Assembly (NCBI GenBank): GCA_027451885.1 | Contig: DAIDHX010000015.1 | Span: 1 to 64,000 of the forward strand | From: Planctomycetales bacterium | Lineage (GTDB): Bacteria; Planctomycetota; Planctomycetia; Isosphaerales; Isosphaeraceae | Length of the DNA stretch: 64,000 nt | Reading direction: 5' to 3' | Shown: positions 24,507-34,344 of the stretch, in pieces | Position numbering within the stretch: position 1 is the stretch's first letter | Layout: each line of letters begins with the position of its first letter | Position numbers and translations under genes: made by a program | Notes under the pieces: generated by a model | Seen by the model: the letters and a program-made list of their open reading frames with translations, nothing else | What the model was told of the DNA's origin: nothing | The model's database searches: none

Positions 24507-27278
24507 TTAGTGAGTTCGCCCCGGTCCGACCCGGGCTGGATTCGCGCCTGTGTTTGCTTCACCCTGGATGGCGAAATCGGCTGCCTCAAGCGGATCGATT
24601 CGGGATCGCGGCTCGGTTTTGAACTGAATCTTGGAACGGACGATTTGCTCCTCGCGCGCAGCGGTTTTGAGCCAGGAGTCCAGATCGACAACGGCCTTGG
24701 AGAGTGCGGCGGTTCCTCGTTCCGCGGAAACGAGGATCCAGGATTTCCCGGTGATATCAAGCTGATTTCCCGAGCCAAACCAGCGAATACGCTCAATTGC
24801 GGCCTGGCTGGGATTGTTCGGGGGGCCAGGGCAAGCGAGGAGTGCCTCAGCATGGATTGCGCAGTGTGCCGCATCGATCTGCAGAACAGACTGGCTTGTG
24901 CCTGAGGCGAGCTCAAGAAAGCCAACCTGGTCGATCGTGCAATGATCGAGTACCAGCCTGTGGCCCGGTGCGTTGGGCTGGGCGGCGACCGAGGAAAGAA
25001 TATCGACTCGGAGCGCCCATCCATACCAGTCGGGCGCAGCCGTGGTGGAGGGGACGAACATCGTTTCCTTGATCTGGATCGGCGTGGAGTTCACTGCGCG
25101 GATTTCGATCCCACGATCGAAGCCTTCAAGGAAGCAGCCGGTGACGTCGAGGACACCCTCGCATGAGATCGCTCGCGAGCCCTTGACCGTTCCTCCCTTG
25201 AGGCTCAGGCGTGAGTTGCGCATCCGGAGTTTACCGGCTGCAAAGATCAGGGCAGGTCCATTGCTTGCGGGCCCAGCGCCCGCCTGGGCCAGAAACGTGA
25301 CGCCTTCGATTTCGAGCGTCAGGTTGGAACCGGCTGAAAAGAGGGGTTTGGTCCGGCCGCTTTCGATCTCGAGCACCGGCCGCATCCCGGGCGCAGCTCG
25401 CACAGTCAAACGATCTGTGCCGCGCGTGAAATCAAAGACTTGATTTCGGGCGATCTTGATTGGCTTTTGGTTGCGAAGTTCAACCCACCAGCCCCGATTA
25501 CCCATTGCGGCCTGGAGCGCAGCCTCGAGAGTCTTGGGCGTTCCCTCGACCTCCTCCGCGAGCGAATCTCCCGTCTTGAGAACGAAGTCCAGATTCTTCG
25601 TGAGATCGACTTCTTGCTCCGACTTCTGTTTGCTTTTGCCGGTTGTTTTCCCGGATTCGCGTCGTGCCTTCTCTGGCTCAGGCGCGGGCTTACCGCCCAC
25701 GAATGCGAGAAAGACAACGACCGTCAGGATGGCCAGGAGGACTCCAGCGGCCATCCACAGCGACGGCGATCCTGGCTGAGCAAGTTGGGCGCACTGTTGC
25801 TTTAACTTCGCGACCAGGCCGACGAGGCCAGGCCCAGTCCATGAATTCTCGTTCGCCGGTGTGACGGAGGTCCGTGATTTTGGTCGGGGTAGGTTGTCGG
25901 TGAGTGAAGGTTCTGGTCCAAAATCGAGCGAGAGCGGGAAGTCGGGATCGCTGCTGGGCGGCGGCGGTTGTGGAGCCTGAGTTGCGTTGCTTGCTTCGGT
26001 CGGGATAGGAGGAGATTGCGGTTCAGCGGCGGCAACGACGGGCTCGGTTGGAACAGAAGGCTGGGTGAACTCCACGGCGGATGCCACGGCAGGCACGGGT
26101 TCGGCCGAAGGATTGTAGGCCGAGAGCGAGACCCCCTGGCGGATTGGCGGCGTGCGATCGTCTTCCAGATAAAAGGGGTTTGGCCGCGGGGGACTTTCAG
26201 TAGCCTGATCGCCGCTCGATGTCTGGGCGCTATCCAGATCCGCGGCGGCGAACCCCCCTTCAGCGAAAGGCTCAAGCGCCTGGGACACCTCGAGCGGAGT
26301 GGCGAAGCGCTCCTGGGGATCCTTGCGCATCATCCGAGCGACTACCCGGGCAAGTGCGGGCGGGATTCCAGGCGCCTCGCCTTCCATGGGCTTCGGTTCG
26401 AGGGTCTGGTGTGCGTAAAGCTTCTCAGGCAGGCTCGGAGTCGGAAACGGAACGTGACCCGTGAGCATATGATAAATAGAACATCCGAGCGAATAGATAT
26501 CGCTCCGGATATCCGCCGCATGCGAGTGCCGCGCTTGCTCGGGTGCAACGTAGTCGAAGGTGCCCACGGTTGCGCCTTCGCGGGTGACGTGATCATCGTC
26601 GGCCAGATCAATCGCCAGGCCAAGATCGGCGAGCTTGGCCGTGCCATCGTGGGTGACCATGATGTTGTAGGGGTTCACGTCGCGATGAATGAGCCCCTTG
26701 CGATGCGCATGCTCGAGCCCAAGCGCAACCTGTCGCACAAGTTTCACAGCGGCCTGGGCTGGGATTGGGCCTCCCTCAGCGATCATGGCGCCGATGGTTT
26801 TGCCCTCGATGTACTCCATCACCAGATAGTAGCGCCCGTTCGACTCGCCGAAGTCGTAGATCCGAACCAGGTTTTCGTGCTGAAGCTGAGCGCCCACCCG
26901 CGCCTCGCGCTGAAAGCGCGCGATCGCGCGGGGGTTATTGATCCGCTCCGGTGAGAGAATCTTGAGGGCAACCCGGCGGTTCAGCCGCGTATCGCGGGCC
27001 AGGTAAACCCGCCCCATCCCTCCCTGGCCGATCATCTCCAGGAGCACGTAACGGTCGACCTTGTAACCGCTTGTGCGCCCAGCCATGAGCTGTTGCGCCT
27101 GCCAGAGCGTGAGCACCTGAGAAAGCACGGCCTGCCGTGCCAGGCGGCGATCGATGTGATCCAGATCATCACGCTTGGAAGGTGAAATGGCTTCATAGCA
27201 GGCGGAAAGCGCTTGCGCGTCCAGCAAGCCGCTTTGCAGCGCTGCCCGCCAGAAACGCGATGATTGCGGGTCCGCCAT
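24507..27278 (-). CDS. Membrane serine/threonine protein kinase with beta-helix-like sensor
   Basis: A 923-residue protein. Residues ~75-335 are a kinase domain: LEMIGQGGMGRVYLARD, VALKIL and APEQ are present. The catalytic loop reads HRDVNPYN, so the Lys of HRDxKxxN is Asn at residue 202, and DFG is DLG (~218-220). A Pro/Ala-rich linker leads to one transmembrane segment (~505-530: AAGVLLAILTVVVFLAFVGG), then a C-terminal domain (~560-900) with repeats such as LTVRAAPGMRPVLEIESG, LTLEIEGVTFLA and LDVTGCFLEGFDRGIEIRAVN, the pattern of a right-handed parallel beta-helix. That part should lie outside the cytoplasm. AGGA precedes ATG 27278. Whether it still transfers phosphate is open. Confidence 0.88.
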   Translation of the reverse strand: MADPQSSRFWRAALQSGLLDAQALSACYEAISPSKRDDLDHIDRRLARQAVLSQVLTLWQAQQLMAGRTSGYKVDRYVLLEMIGQGGMGRVYLARDTRLNRRVALKILSPERINNPRAIARFQREARVGAQLQHENLVRIYDFGESNGRYYLVMEYIEGKTIGAMIAEGGPIPAQAAVKLVRQVALGLEHAHRKGLIHRDVNPYNIMVTHDGTAKLADLGLAIDLADDDHVTREGATVGTFDYVAPEQARHSHAADIRSDIYSLGCSIYHMLTGHVPFPTPSLPEKLYAHQTLEPKPMEGEAPGIPPALARVVARMMRKDPQERFATPLEVSQALEPFAEGGFAAADLDSAQTSSGDQATESPPRPNPFYLEDDRTPPIRQGVSLSAYNPSAEPVPAVASAVEFTQPSVPTEPVVAAAEPQSPPIPTEASNATQAPQPPPPSSDPDFPLSLDFGPEPSLTDNLPRPKSRTSVTPANENSWTGPGLVGLVAKLKQQCAQLAQPGSPSLWMAAGVLLAILTVVVFLAFVGGKPAPEPEKARRESGKTTGKSKQKSEQEVDLTKNLDFVLKTGDSLAEEVEGTPKTLEAALQAAMGNRGWWVELRNQKPIKIARNQVFDFTRGTDRLTVRAAPGMRPVLEIESGRTKPLFSAGSNLTLEIEGVTFLAQAGAGPASNGPALIFAAGKLRMRNSRLSLKGGTVKGSRAISCEGVLDVTGCFLEGFDRGIEIRAVNSTPIQIKETMFVPSTTAAPDWYGWALRVDILSSVAAQPNAPGHRLVLDHCTIDQVGFLELASGTSQSVLQIDAAHCAIHAEALLACPGPPNNPSQAAIERIRWFGSGNQLDITGKSWILVSAERGTAALSKAVVDLDSWLKTAAREEQIVRSKIQFKTEPRSRIDPLEAADFAIQGEANTGANPARVGPGRTH

Positions 27279-27685
27279 GGGACGTCCTGAAGCCGTTCGA
27301 TCCGACCCAAACACCGATACAGCAAAAGCCTGGAATTCCCTACTCTATCAACATTTCCAGCGCCTCTCAATCAGCCTGTGTACACAGGAACATAAAGTCC
27401 GCCACGAGAGGCTGCCGCTGGCAATTGTGCGTATTGAACGCCCGCAGGCGCAAGGAAGAGCGGCGAGAGATTCGGCCAAGAAGGGTGCATCGCTGCGGAT
27501 TTCAGCTTGGCGTGCACGATGATCGCCTGGTGTGATCGCGCGATGTTGATTTCTCGCCACATACGAGGCCGGCTTGAGCTTGGGACGTCACTGGGTCGTC
27601 CATCGAGCGTTTATTAAGACGAGTTCGAAACCCATTGATTGATGGAGACGAGCGCGAACCGCTCGGAGAGGCTTCATGCCGGGGA
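27279..27685. other. Divergent intergenic region
   Basis: About 400 bases between the divergent membrane-kinase gene and the small zinc-ribbon-like gene. Short frames exist on both strands but none has supporting features. No clear promoter consensus or hairpin was found. Confidence 0.4.
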
Positions 27686-28021
27686 ATGGTGATCACGATG
27701 GTCTGGTCCCAGATTATTTTGCCCAGGGCGGATGCCCGCTGCGGCAAGATCTTTTACGCTGATCGAAAGGCTGCCCAGGCACACCGGGTCGCCCTCCAGT
27801 TCTGGCATCAGGCAGGCGGACGCCCTCGAGACGGGTACCGCCTCGCTGTTTATCGCTGCAAACGCTGCGGCGGATACCATGTCGGTTGGCGCACCATGAC
27901 CAGCCGCCGAGGTTTATCCTCGGCCGCGGTGGGAAAATCATCCCCTCTCGAGAAAACATGCAGCGCGGCCGCAATCGAATCAGACTTACGGATGTCCCTG
28001 TTCCAGCTCGCTGATCGTTGA
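27686..28021 (+). CDS. Small zinc-ribbon-like hypothetical protein
   Basis: A protein of about 111 residues. The core reads DARCGKIFYADRKAAQAHR, then YRLAVYRCKRCGGYHVGW: a single Cys, a CxxC pair and nearby His that could bind one zinc. It starts either at ATG 27686 or at ATG 27698; neither has a strong Shine-Dalgarno. The C-terminal 40 residues are low-complexity. No family is recognised, and function is unknown. The compact Cys/His pattern is the main reason to call it a gene. Confidence 0.55.
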   Translation: MVITMVWSQIILPRADARCGKIFYADRKAAQAHRVALQFWHQAGGRPRDGYRLAVYRCKRCGGYHVGWRTMTSRRGLSSAAVGKSSPLEKTCSAAAIESDLRMSLFQLADR

Positions 28022-28213
28022 AAATTTCGCGAGCGCGGAGGGAGAATCCAGCGCCTTGGTCTTAGCTTGCTGGCTGATAGAGCCTACGCTAGCATCACCC
28101 GAGCGCACCGAGGCTGAATCCACGGCTGGATGAATCCTCATGAAATCGAGCTCGTTGCTCTGAAGAGCGGCTTGACCTCGGTGCATTTCGAGGCCCTAGC
28201 CCGAGTCAGCTCC

Positions 28214-29023
28214 ATGAGCACGAATACCACCATCGAGTGGACTGACGTCACCTGGAACCCGGTCCGTGGCTGTACCAAGATCAGCCCAGGCTGCGCACAC
28301 TGCTATGCCGAGACCTTCGCTGAGCGATTCCGGGGCGTGCCCGGACATCCTTACGAGCAGGGTTTCGATCTCCGGCTGGTGCCCGAAAAGCTCTCAGAGC
28401 CCCTTTCTCTTCGCCTTCCCAAGATGATTTTTGTGAATTCCATGAGCGACCTCTTTCATGAATCCGTAGCCGACGATTACATCGCCCGTGTGGTGGAAGT
28501 GATGGAACTGGCGGACTGGCACACTTACCAGGTGTTGACCAAGCGCTCGGAGCGGATGGTGAATATGCTTGCAACAAGGCTGCGCACCGCGGCCGAGAAG
28601 CCGTGGATCTGGTGGGGTGTAAGCGTTGAGAACCGCCGCGACGGCCTGCGACGTATTGAACACTTGCGCGCTGCGCCAGCACGAGTACGTTTTCTTTCGG
28701 TTGAGCCCCTCCTCGAAGATCTGGGCCAAATCAATCTCGAGGGTATCCACTGGGTCATCGTTGGCGGCGAAAGCGGCGTACGGGCGCGGCCGCTCAATCC
28801 TGACTGGGTACGTTCAATCCGCGACCAGTGTGCGCACGCAGGCGTCCCCTTTTTCTTCAAGCAGTGGGGCGGCCCTCGCAAAGGGAAAGCCGGGCGCTTG
28901 CTGGACGGTCAAACTCACGACGAAAAACCGGCCCTCGTACCCCGACCTGTTCTCGACGATAGTCGCAGGAAGGCGTTCGCGGCCGAGATCCATCGCAGAG
29001 CGATTTCAAGACCTGGTGTCTAG
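28214..29023 (+). CDS. DUF5131 (phage Gp37/Gp68-like) protein
   Basis: A 269-residue protein of the DUF5131 family. It has the signature [14 protein letters not shown], then C-x6-C-x2-C ([14 protein letters not shown]), a spacing like a metal or Fe-S site related to radical-SAM proteins. Further family landmarks are [43 protein letters not shown] and WVIVGGESG. The family was named from phage proteins but is widespread on chromosomes; its reaction is not established. ATG 28214 starts the conserved part. Its stop codon overlaps that of the convergent Fe-S gene by four bases. Confidence 0.88.
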   Translation: MSTNTTIEWTDVTWNPVRGCTKISPGCAHCYAETFAERFRGVPGHPYEQGFDLRLVPEKLSEPLSLRLPKMIFVNSMSDLFHESVADDYIARVVEVMELADWHTYQVLTKRSERMVNMLATRLRTAAEKPWIWWGVSVENRRDGLRRIEHLRAAPARVRFLSVEPLLEDLGQINLEGIHWVIVGGESGVRARPLNPDWVRSIRDQCAHAGVPFFFKQWGGPRKGKAGRLLDGQTHDEKPALVPRPVLDDSRRKAFAAEIHRRAISRPGV

Positions 29024-30702
29024 ACCGAGATCAGGTCCTGGGCCTCACCCTCAACCAGTCCCAGCAGTAGCGAACGGCTCTTTTCTCGCGTCTCGCCGAT
29101 CGCGGTCACATACACGGCGGGATCGTCCTTCACAGGGCACTCGTGCTCGCAGATACCGCAACCGATGCACCGGAAGGGGTCGATGAACGGGCGCTTGAGC
29201 TCGATCACTCCACCCCATCGGCTGGTGACTTCGACATTGCGGGTGAAGATCGCCTTGGGGCTGACAGGGCAAACCTCCTCGCAAACAACGCAGCTCACGT
29301 CCATTGACCAGGGCAAGCAGCGGCCGCGGTTGTAGAACGCGGTGCCTGTCCTGATCGGGCCCTTGCTTTCGAAGGGTCCAACGCCCAGTTTCTCGGCGAG
29401 TGAGATCTCACGAATCGCACCCGTGGGGCAGACCTGGCTACACAATGTGCAGTTGAGCTCGCACCAGCCCATCTTGGAGATCATGATCGGCGTCCAGAGC
29501 CCCTCGAGCCCGGCCTCAAACAGAGCTGGCTGGAGCACATTCGTGGGGCAGACGCGGATGCACTGGTCGCACTTGATGCAGCGCCTGAGGAATTCATCTT
29601 CCGCAACGGATCCCGGCGGCCGGATGACCGTTCGTTGAAAGTTCTTGCGGACGCCGCCGGAAAGCCGGGTCATTGGGAAGAAGTAGAGCCCGAACAGGCC
29701 GGAGAGAAAGAGTGCGCGGCGATTGACGGCCGGCAGGGCGATTTCGCTGGCCTTGCGCGGCAGAAAGCGGAACGTGAGCGCATCGTGGGGGCAATCTTCG
29801 ATGCAATTCAGGCAGACGAAGCACTCGCTTTTACGCAAATCCGCCTGGGGATCGGATGCACCTTCGCAGCTCTTCAAGCAGAGGTCGCAATCGGTACAGC
29901 GCACTGGGTCGCGATCGATCCGCCACAGCGCGAACCGGCTAAACACGCCGAGAAGGGCGCCGAGCGGGCAAACCACGCGGCAGAAAAAGCGGGGAATCCA
30001 CCAGTTCGCGAACAGAAAGCCCAGGAAAATCAGGCCCACGATCCACGCTTGCCAGTACTCGCGGGGCTCGGTGTAAACGCTCTCCGTCGCTTTGTGGACC
30101 GTCGGGAGTACGCTTGTGGTCATCGACCGCACCGTAAGTGCGATTGGGTCAAGAAGACCAATCTGTAACGTGCCATTCGAGAGCTTGTGCATCTCCGCCG
30201 AACGCGAGATACCCGCGCCAACAGCCGCGAAGACGCGCGACACGCCCGTCTGAGGAAGCTCGCTACCGCGGTAGGCTTGCAAAATCTCGCCTGGGGCGTC
30301 GATCACTGTGGGGACGATCCACAGCGACGCCATGACCAGCATCGCCGTCAGAATGTAATACTTGATGGAATAGATCTTGCGGTACCGATTGACCTCGATC
30401 ATCTGCTTGGTGTTGCGGCGGTTGCCGATCCAACCAAAAAAGTGATGGAGGATGCCAAAAGGGCACATCCAGTTGCACCAGACTCGCCCGACCATCATCG
30501 TGACCGCGATGATCACGAGACCCCAGACCAGGTTTCGGTAAATGGTGTGGGTTGTAAGCGCGGTTGCCACAGCGACCAATGGAGTCGCCTCAAGAAAGAG
30601 CGAAACCGGCCAGCCCTTCAGATAACGAAGGTCGGTAATAAAGAGGAAGAACAGAAAGAGCCCAAGAAAGAGGACTTCATAGGCACGGCGGATCTTAACC
30701 AT
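29020..30702 (-). CDS. Multi-cluster 4Fe-4S membrane protein, NapH/NosR-like
   Basis: A 560-residue membrane iron-sulfur protein. The N-terminal half has about five or six transmembrane segments with the CxxxCP motifs typical of NapH/NosR proteins (CNWMCPFG ~75 and CRVVCPLG ~247). From ~270 on it carries several ferredoxin-type Cys motifs: [41 protein letters not shown] and [11 protein letters not shown]. It probably passes electrons between the quinone pool and a periplasmic partner. GGAGGG precedes its ATG. It is third on the strand after DUF6599-like and DUF362 genes, with a degenerate frame between, and those are the likely partners. Confidence 0.9.
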   Translation of the reverse strand: MVKIRRAYEVLFLGLFLFFLFITDLRYLKGWPVSLFLEATPLVAVATALTTHTIYRNLVWGLVIIAVTMMVGRVWCNWMCPFGILHHFFGWIGNRRNTKQMIEVNRYRKIYSIKYYILTAMLVMASLWIVPTVIDAPGEILQAYRGSELPQTGVSRVFAAVGAGISRSAEMHKLSNGTLQIGLLDPIALTVRSMTTSVLPTVHKATESVYTEPREYWQAWIVGLIFLGFLFANWWIPRFFCRVVCPLGALLGVFSRFALWRIDRDPVRCTDCDLCLKSCEGASDPQADLRKSECFVCLNCIEDCPHDALTFRFLPRKASEIALPAVNRRALFLSGLFGLYFFPMTRLSGGVRKNFQRTVIRPPGSVAEDEFLRRCIKCDQCIRVCPTNVLQPALFEAGLEGLWTPIMISKMGWCELNCTLCSQVCPTGAIREISLAEKLGVGPFESKGPIRTGTAFYNRGRCLPWSMDVSCVVCEEVCPVSPKAIFTRNVEVTSRWGGVIELKRPFIDPFRCIGCGICEHECPVKDDPAVYVTAIGETREKSRSLLLGLVEGEAQDLISV

Positions 30703-31036
30703 CAGTCCCTCCAGCGGGGGGCGTGGGCTTCTGTGCTTTGCGGGCGGTGGTCCTGGCGTCGGCCCTGGCCAGGGAATCTGCGAGCGGAAGCGTGAATCGG
30801 GGCAAAAGCAAGGTTAAAGACGTTTGCGTCTCGAGGCCAACCAGCCTGGGCATGTCCGGGCGATGGGCGGTCATGTCGCCTCGAAACTGGTCGACAACCC
30901 AGTATTCCCTGACGCCTGCCGTGAGAGACTCCGCGGGTTTGACTCGATGTACGCTGGAAAGCCCGGCGGCGGCCAGGGCAACTCCAGTGCCACGAGTTCC
31001 AATGCAGCGGCAAGGTTGTGAGGAAAGACACGCCAT
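30695..31036 (-). pseudogene. Uma2-like nuclease fragment
   Basis: A 113-codon frame between the DUF362 and Fe-S genes. The middle segment AGVREYWVVDQFRGDM followed by [18 protein letters not shown] resembles the C-terminal end of Uma2-type (PD-(D/E)xK) proteins, which have GVREYWIVD and end with a LPGF-like motif. The ~100 residues that should precede it, including the catalytic residues, are missing, and the other frames do not restore them clearly. It overlaps the start of the Fe-S gene by eight bases. Low confidence: it could be chance similarity in spacer DNA. Confidence 0.35.
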
Positions 31037-31238
31037 CGATTAAACCTGATCAATTCCCGGCGACTCTCGCTCTCGAACGTGTCCTCAAGCGAAGGTCCAG
31101 GCGGAAGACTCGCTTTGTCCGGCAAAACCTCTCGAAGTCTTCTTCTGTAGTTTACGAATCAAGATCTGAGCGAATCGCGAGGCGCCGCGCCCCTTGTCAC
31201 TCTTGATCATGCTTGCATGACGGCGAGGCGGTGAGCGC

Positions 31239-32339
31239 TCATACCGTGATTTCCTGCGTCCACTGCGGGCGCCAGTCTTGCCCAAGCCCGCGTTTGATGA
31301 CCTTGTCCAGATAAATGATGTCGCTCCGTGAGCGTTCCAGGAGCTTGGAGACGCACCAGCTATCAACGGCCGTATGGTCGGTGCCCACGACCATGGTGTC
31401 GCCCCGCTTGACGTCGTTCAGGCTGCCGCCGGTGGGACCGTTGCGCATGAGCAGCTTGCGGCCGTCCGCGATGACGAGCGTCGGCTTCATCATGAGCGCG
31501 AAGTCGGAGATGATGCCGTGGATGTTCTGGTGAAACTGGTTGCGGGGATTACCAAGCAAGCCGTACCAGTTTTTCATGGTAACGGTTGCCTTGCAGAGGT
31601 TGTGATCCTTGACGGGTGAGATGCCGATGACCTTGGTTGCCTCGCGGAAGGGGCGATAGAGCATGCGCCAGGTGCCGGTGATGGTCTCGCCGCCGACATA
31701 GAGGTCCTCGAAGTAGCTGTCCTTCGGCAGCATGAGCTCGGCCCCCGCGCGGATCGCGGCCTCACCCACCTTGGTCTTGAAGAAGCAGCTTTCGGGGTTG
31801 TTGATCGGATTGTCGCACACGATGACCTTGCGCGCCCCCGCGCCCAGGCACAGACGGGTGACAGCCGCGACGGTATCGGGCTGGGTTGTGGCGGCAAGAT
31901 CGGGATTCTTATCAAAGGCCACGTTCGGCTTGATGACCACCACGTCGCCGCGGGTGATGAAGTGGTCAACACCCCCCATGCTCTCGAGGGCCGCCTTGAC
32001 CATGCCGAAGGCTTGATCCTCACGTGCCTGAAGCTCGAGCTCCTTCGACGTGAATTGCTCTGCCAGCACTGGTGCAGAACGGACAACGACAAGGCTCGGC
32101 TTGCTGACCGGCACGGCCACGGAGTAGCTCTTGAGACGGACGGGGGGCGGCGGTTTGACCCCTTCCATCCCCCACTTGTCGCGGAGAAGCAAACCTCCGG
32201 CGACAGTCCCACCGGCCAGGAGCGCATAACCCCCCACCTGGGTCGCGAATTGCCGCCGGGAGAACGGTTCGTCGGCGGGATTCACGCCCCCAAATCGTTC
32301 CAGGTTCTTCAGTTGCGTTCGCGTTAGCTTTTCGCCCAT
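31239..32339 (-). CDS. Tat-targeted DUF362 protein
   Basis: A 366-residue DUF362-family protein. The N-terminus has a twin-arginine-like motif (SRRQFATQ) followed by a hydrophobic stretch (GGYALLAGGTVAGGLLL), suggesting folded export by Tat. The body shows DVVVIKPNVAF, ATTQPDTVAAVTRL, ARKVIVCDNP, VKDHNLCKATVTMKNWYGLLG and LVIADGRK, the usual DUF362 landmarks. No ferredoxin motif is fused. The reaction is not known; the family often lies near Fe-S proteins. GGGGAG lies eight bases upstream of the ATG. It sits 104 bases after the DUF6599-like gene on the same strand. Confidence 0.88.
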   Translation of the reverse strand: MGEKLTRTQLKNLERFGGVNPADEPFSRRQFATQVGGYALLAGGTVAGGLLLRDKWGMEGVKPPPPVRLKSYSVAVPVSKPSLVVVRSAPVLAEQFTSKELELQAREDQAFGMVKAALESMGGVDHFITRGDVVVIKPNVAFDKNPDLAATTQPDTVAAVTRLCLGAGARKVIVCDNPINNPESCFFKTKVGEAAIRAGAELMLPKDSYFEDLYVGGETITGTWRMLYRPFREATKVIGISPVKDHNLCKATVTMKNWYGLLGNPRNQFHQNIHGIISDFALMMKPTLVIADGRKLLMRNGPTGGSLNDVKRGDTMVVGTDHTAVDSWCVSKLLERSRSDIIYLDKVIKRGLGQDWRPQWTQEITV

Positions 32340-32443
32340 CGTGCAGCTCCCCAGTCAGAACCAGGAACTTCGGCAGCCACCGACATTATTCTAATCGACT
32401 TCGAAGCGATACGTCAGGCTGGAATCCTTCGGACTGGACTCTC

Positions 32444-34114
32444 TTATTGAGCGCTATCCAGGCTGGAAACGGCCTTGGGCAATTTCTTCGCGAGGCTACG
32501 CGCGTACTCCTCGGCCAGGGATTGCTTGGACGCGCCATTTGCACCCGCCAGGGTATTTCCCTTGCGGAAGACGACGTCAACCATCCCGATATTGGTGCTG
32601 ATAATCATCTCATCGGCACCTTCAGTGGTTGCCGTCTTCACCTGTGCGCCGTCCTTCTTGACGCCCTCGATGTATTGCTGGAAGACCTTCTTGGCCTCCT
32701 CTGGGGTCTTGTACGGTCGCAGGAAACCCTGCCAGGTATCTTCACCTTTTTTGTAGTCAGCCATGAAGACGTCCGAGAGGAAGCTGTAGCCAAAGACGTC
32801 CTGGGCGACGTACTTGGCATCGCCCTCGCGGTTATCGGCGGGCAGGAGGGCGAAGAATGCCGCGGGATCGTTGTTTGCAGGGGCAGCGCCCTTCGATTCA
32901 CCATTGGCCGCGGCGGCCTGAGATTTCTCAGCCGCAGGCGTTCCCGCTTGCCTGGCGGCTACCTTTTTGGCGATTTCCAGCGCAAACGCGCTGAATTTGG
33001 GATCGTCGAGCGTGGAGACGATCTGGGTGTAATATTTTCCCGAATAGAACAGTAAGCTCCCCGCACTTGAGTAGCCTTGCGACCCAACTGAGACTGGGCT
33101 TACTTCCTCGGGCTTTTCCGAGCCATATTTGCCAAGCGCCTTGAGCGGGTCGGCCATTTCAAAAACGTAGAGCTGGAGCTCGTTCGAAGGATCGCCCGTG
33201 GGGTGAAAAAAGGCGTAGGCCATGCCCTTCACGCCGTACTGAATGAAGCTTTCGGCCCGGCCGTCGATTTTTTCGTAAAGATTGTCTGCATTGAAGGTTT
33301 CGAGATGGCGCTCGCCCAGTTTGCCGACGGTCCACTCGGGGGGCAGTCCAGCCAGCGGGAGCATGGCGGCGAGTGGCTTCTGGGGTTCGGGAACGGTCTG
33401 GAGCTCTGCGGTAATCTCGGCCGGGCTTAATCCCGATCCCGTGGGTGGGACGGGGGCTGTTGGCGCGGCGGGTGTTCCCACGGGCGCAACGGGGGCAGCG
33501 ACGACGGTGATGGGCACATTGCCAGCCAGGCCGCGCAGGTCGAGCGGAGGGGCGGTCTCGTCGGCAAGCTGCTGCGGACCGTCGACGCCCACGCTTTCAC
33601 GTACCTTGGCGAGTGCCTGCAGCACGGCCGGGAATCGCTTGGTGGTCTCGGTGGGAGACGCGGCGGAAGCCCGCAGGGCGAGCATCGTCTCGTCGAGCTT
33701 CTTCACCGCGTTGACCAGGTTCTTGCGCTCGGTGGCAAGCCGTACCATCTCGGCTCGCACCGCGTCGTCGGCGGTCTTGAGATTTTCGTAAGCGCGCCCC
33801 TGGTCGAGCACGGAGAGCGTTTTGTTGGGGTCGAACTCGTAGCGGTCGCGATCGAAGGACCTGCTCTTGAACACGAGTGCGGCGAAAATGGCAGGGATGC
33901 TCATGACAAGCATCATGCCGACCACGATCGACGCGAATGCGGGTTTCTGGAGCACGCGCCCCCGTCTGGCCTTGAACCAGTCGATCCGACCGAGCACCAG
34001 AAACGCGATCGGCGTGGTTGCAATTGCGATCAGGGCTGCCACTAGACCGAGGACCAGAAGAGGGTCTGACGCCAGCTCGTTTTGCAGTCGCGGCCAGTAG
34101 GTCGACGCGGTCAT
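32444..34114 (-). CDS. DUF6599-like membrane-anchored protein
   Basis: A 556-residue protein with two N-terminal transmembrane segments (LLVLGLVAALIAIATTPIAF and IVVGMMLVMSIPAIFAALVF), a helical stretch (~100-160), a Pro/Ala-rich linker and two domains matching what I know of DUF6599: LYEKIDGRAESFIQYGVKGMAY and, later, KYVAQDVFGYSFLSDVFMADY with PEEAKKVFQQY. A Lys/Ala-rich spacer separates them. The large part should face the periplasm. A GTG 30 bases upstream (34144) is an alternative start. It is the first of a set with DUF362 and the Fe-S membrane protein, about 230 bases downstream of ftsY. Confidence 0.75.
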   Translation of the reverse strand: MTASTYWPRLQNELASDPLLVLGLVAALIAIATTPIAFLVLGRIDWFKARRGRVLQKPAFASIVVGMMLVMSIPAIFAALVFKSRSFDRDRYEFDPNKTLSVLDQGRAYENLKTADDAVRAEMVRLATERKNLVNAVKKLDETMLALRASAASPTETTKRFPAVLQALAKVRESVGVDGPQQLADETAPPLDLRGLAGNVPITVVAAPVAPVGTPAAPTAPVPPTGSGLSPAEITAELQTVPEPQKPLAAMLPLAGLPPEWTVGKLGERHLETFNADNLYEKIDGRAESFIQYGVKGMAYAFFHPTGDPSNELQLYVFEMADPLKALGKYGSEKPEEVSPVSVGSQGYSSAGSLLFYSGKYYTQIVSTLDDPKFSAFALEIAKKVAARQAGTPAAEKSQAAAANGESKGAAPANNDPAAFFALLPADNREGDAKYVAQDVFGYSFLSDVFMADYKKGEDTWQGFLRPYKTPEEAKKVFQQYIEGVKKDGAQVKTATTEGADEMIISTNIGMVDVVFRKGNTLAGANGASKQSLAEEYARSLAKKLPKAVSSLDSAQ

Positions 34115-34344
34115 CGAGATTGCTCGCCCAGAGGATCCGAACACAAGGCCCTGGCCGGAGCAGACGCTCCGCGCGCAGCGGCGCTGGAAGGTAAAACCAA
34201 TGTCTACCGATTATAGTGCCAGCTCTGGGGATCCGGCAATGCACCGATCTGGAAGATCCCTCCGACCATCTGTCGTGGTACGCAAGGACGCACGATTTCC
34301 ACGCGACCACGGCGCCTTGGGAGGACTCAGTGCCGGATTCGCTC

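Noticed and set aside
25968-26954. 328-codon frame opposite the large kinase
   Set aside because: It overlaps the kinase catalytic domain; no own features.
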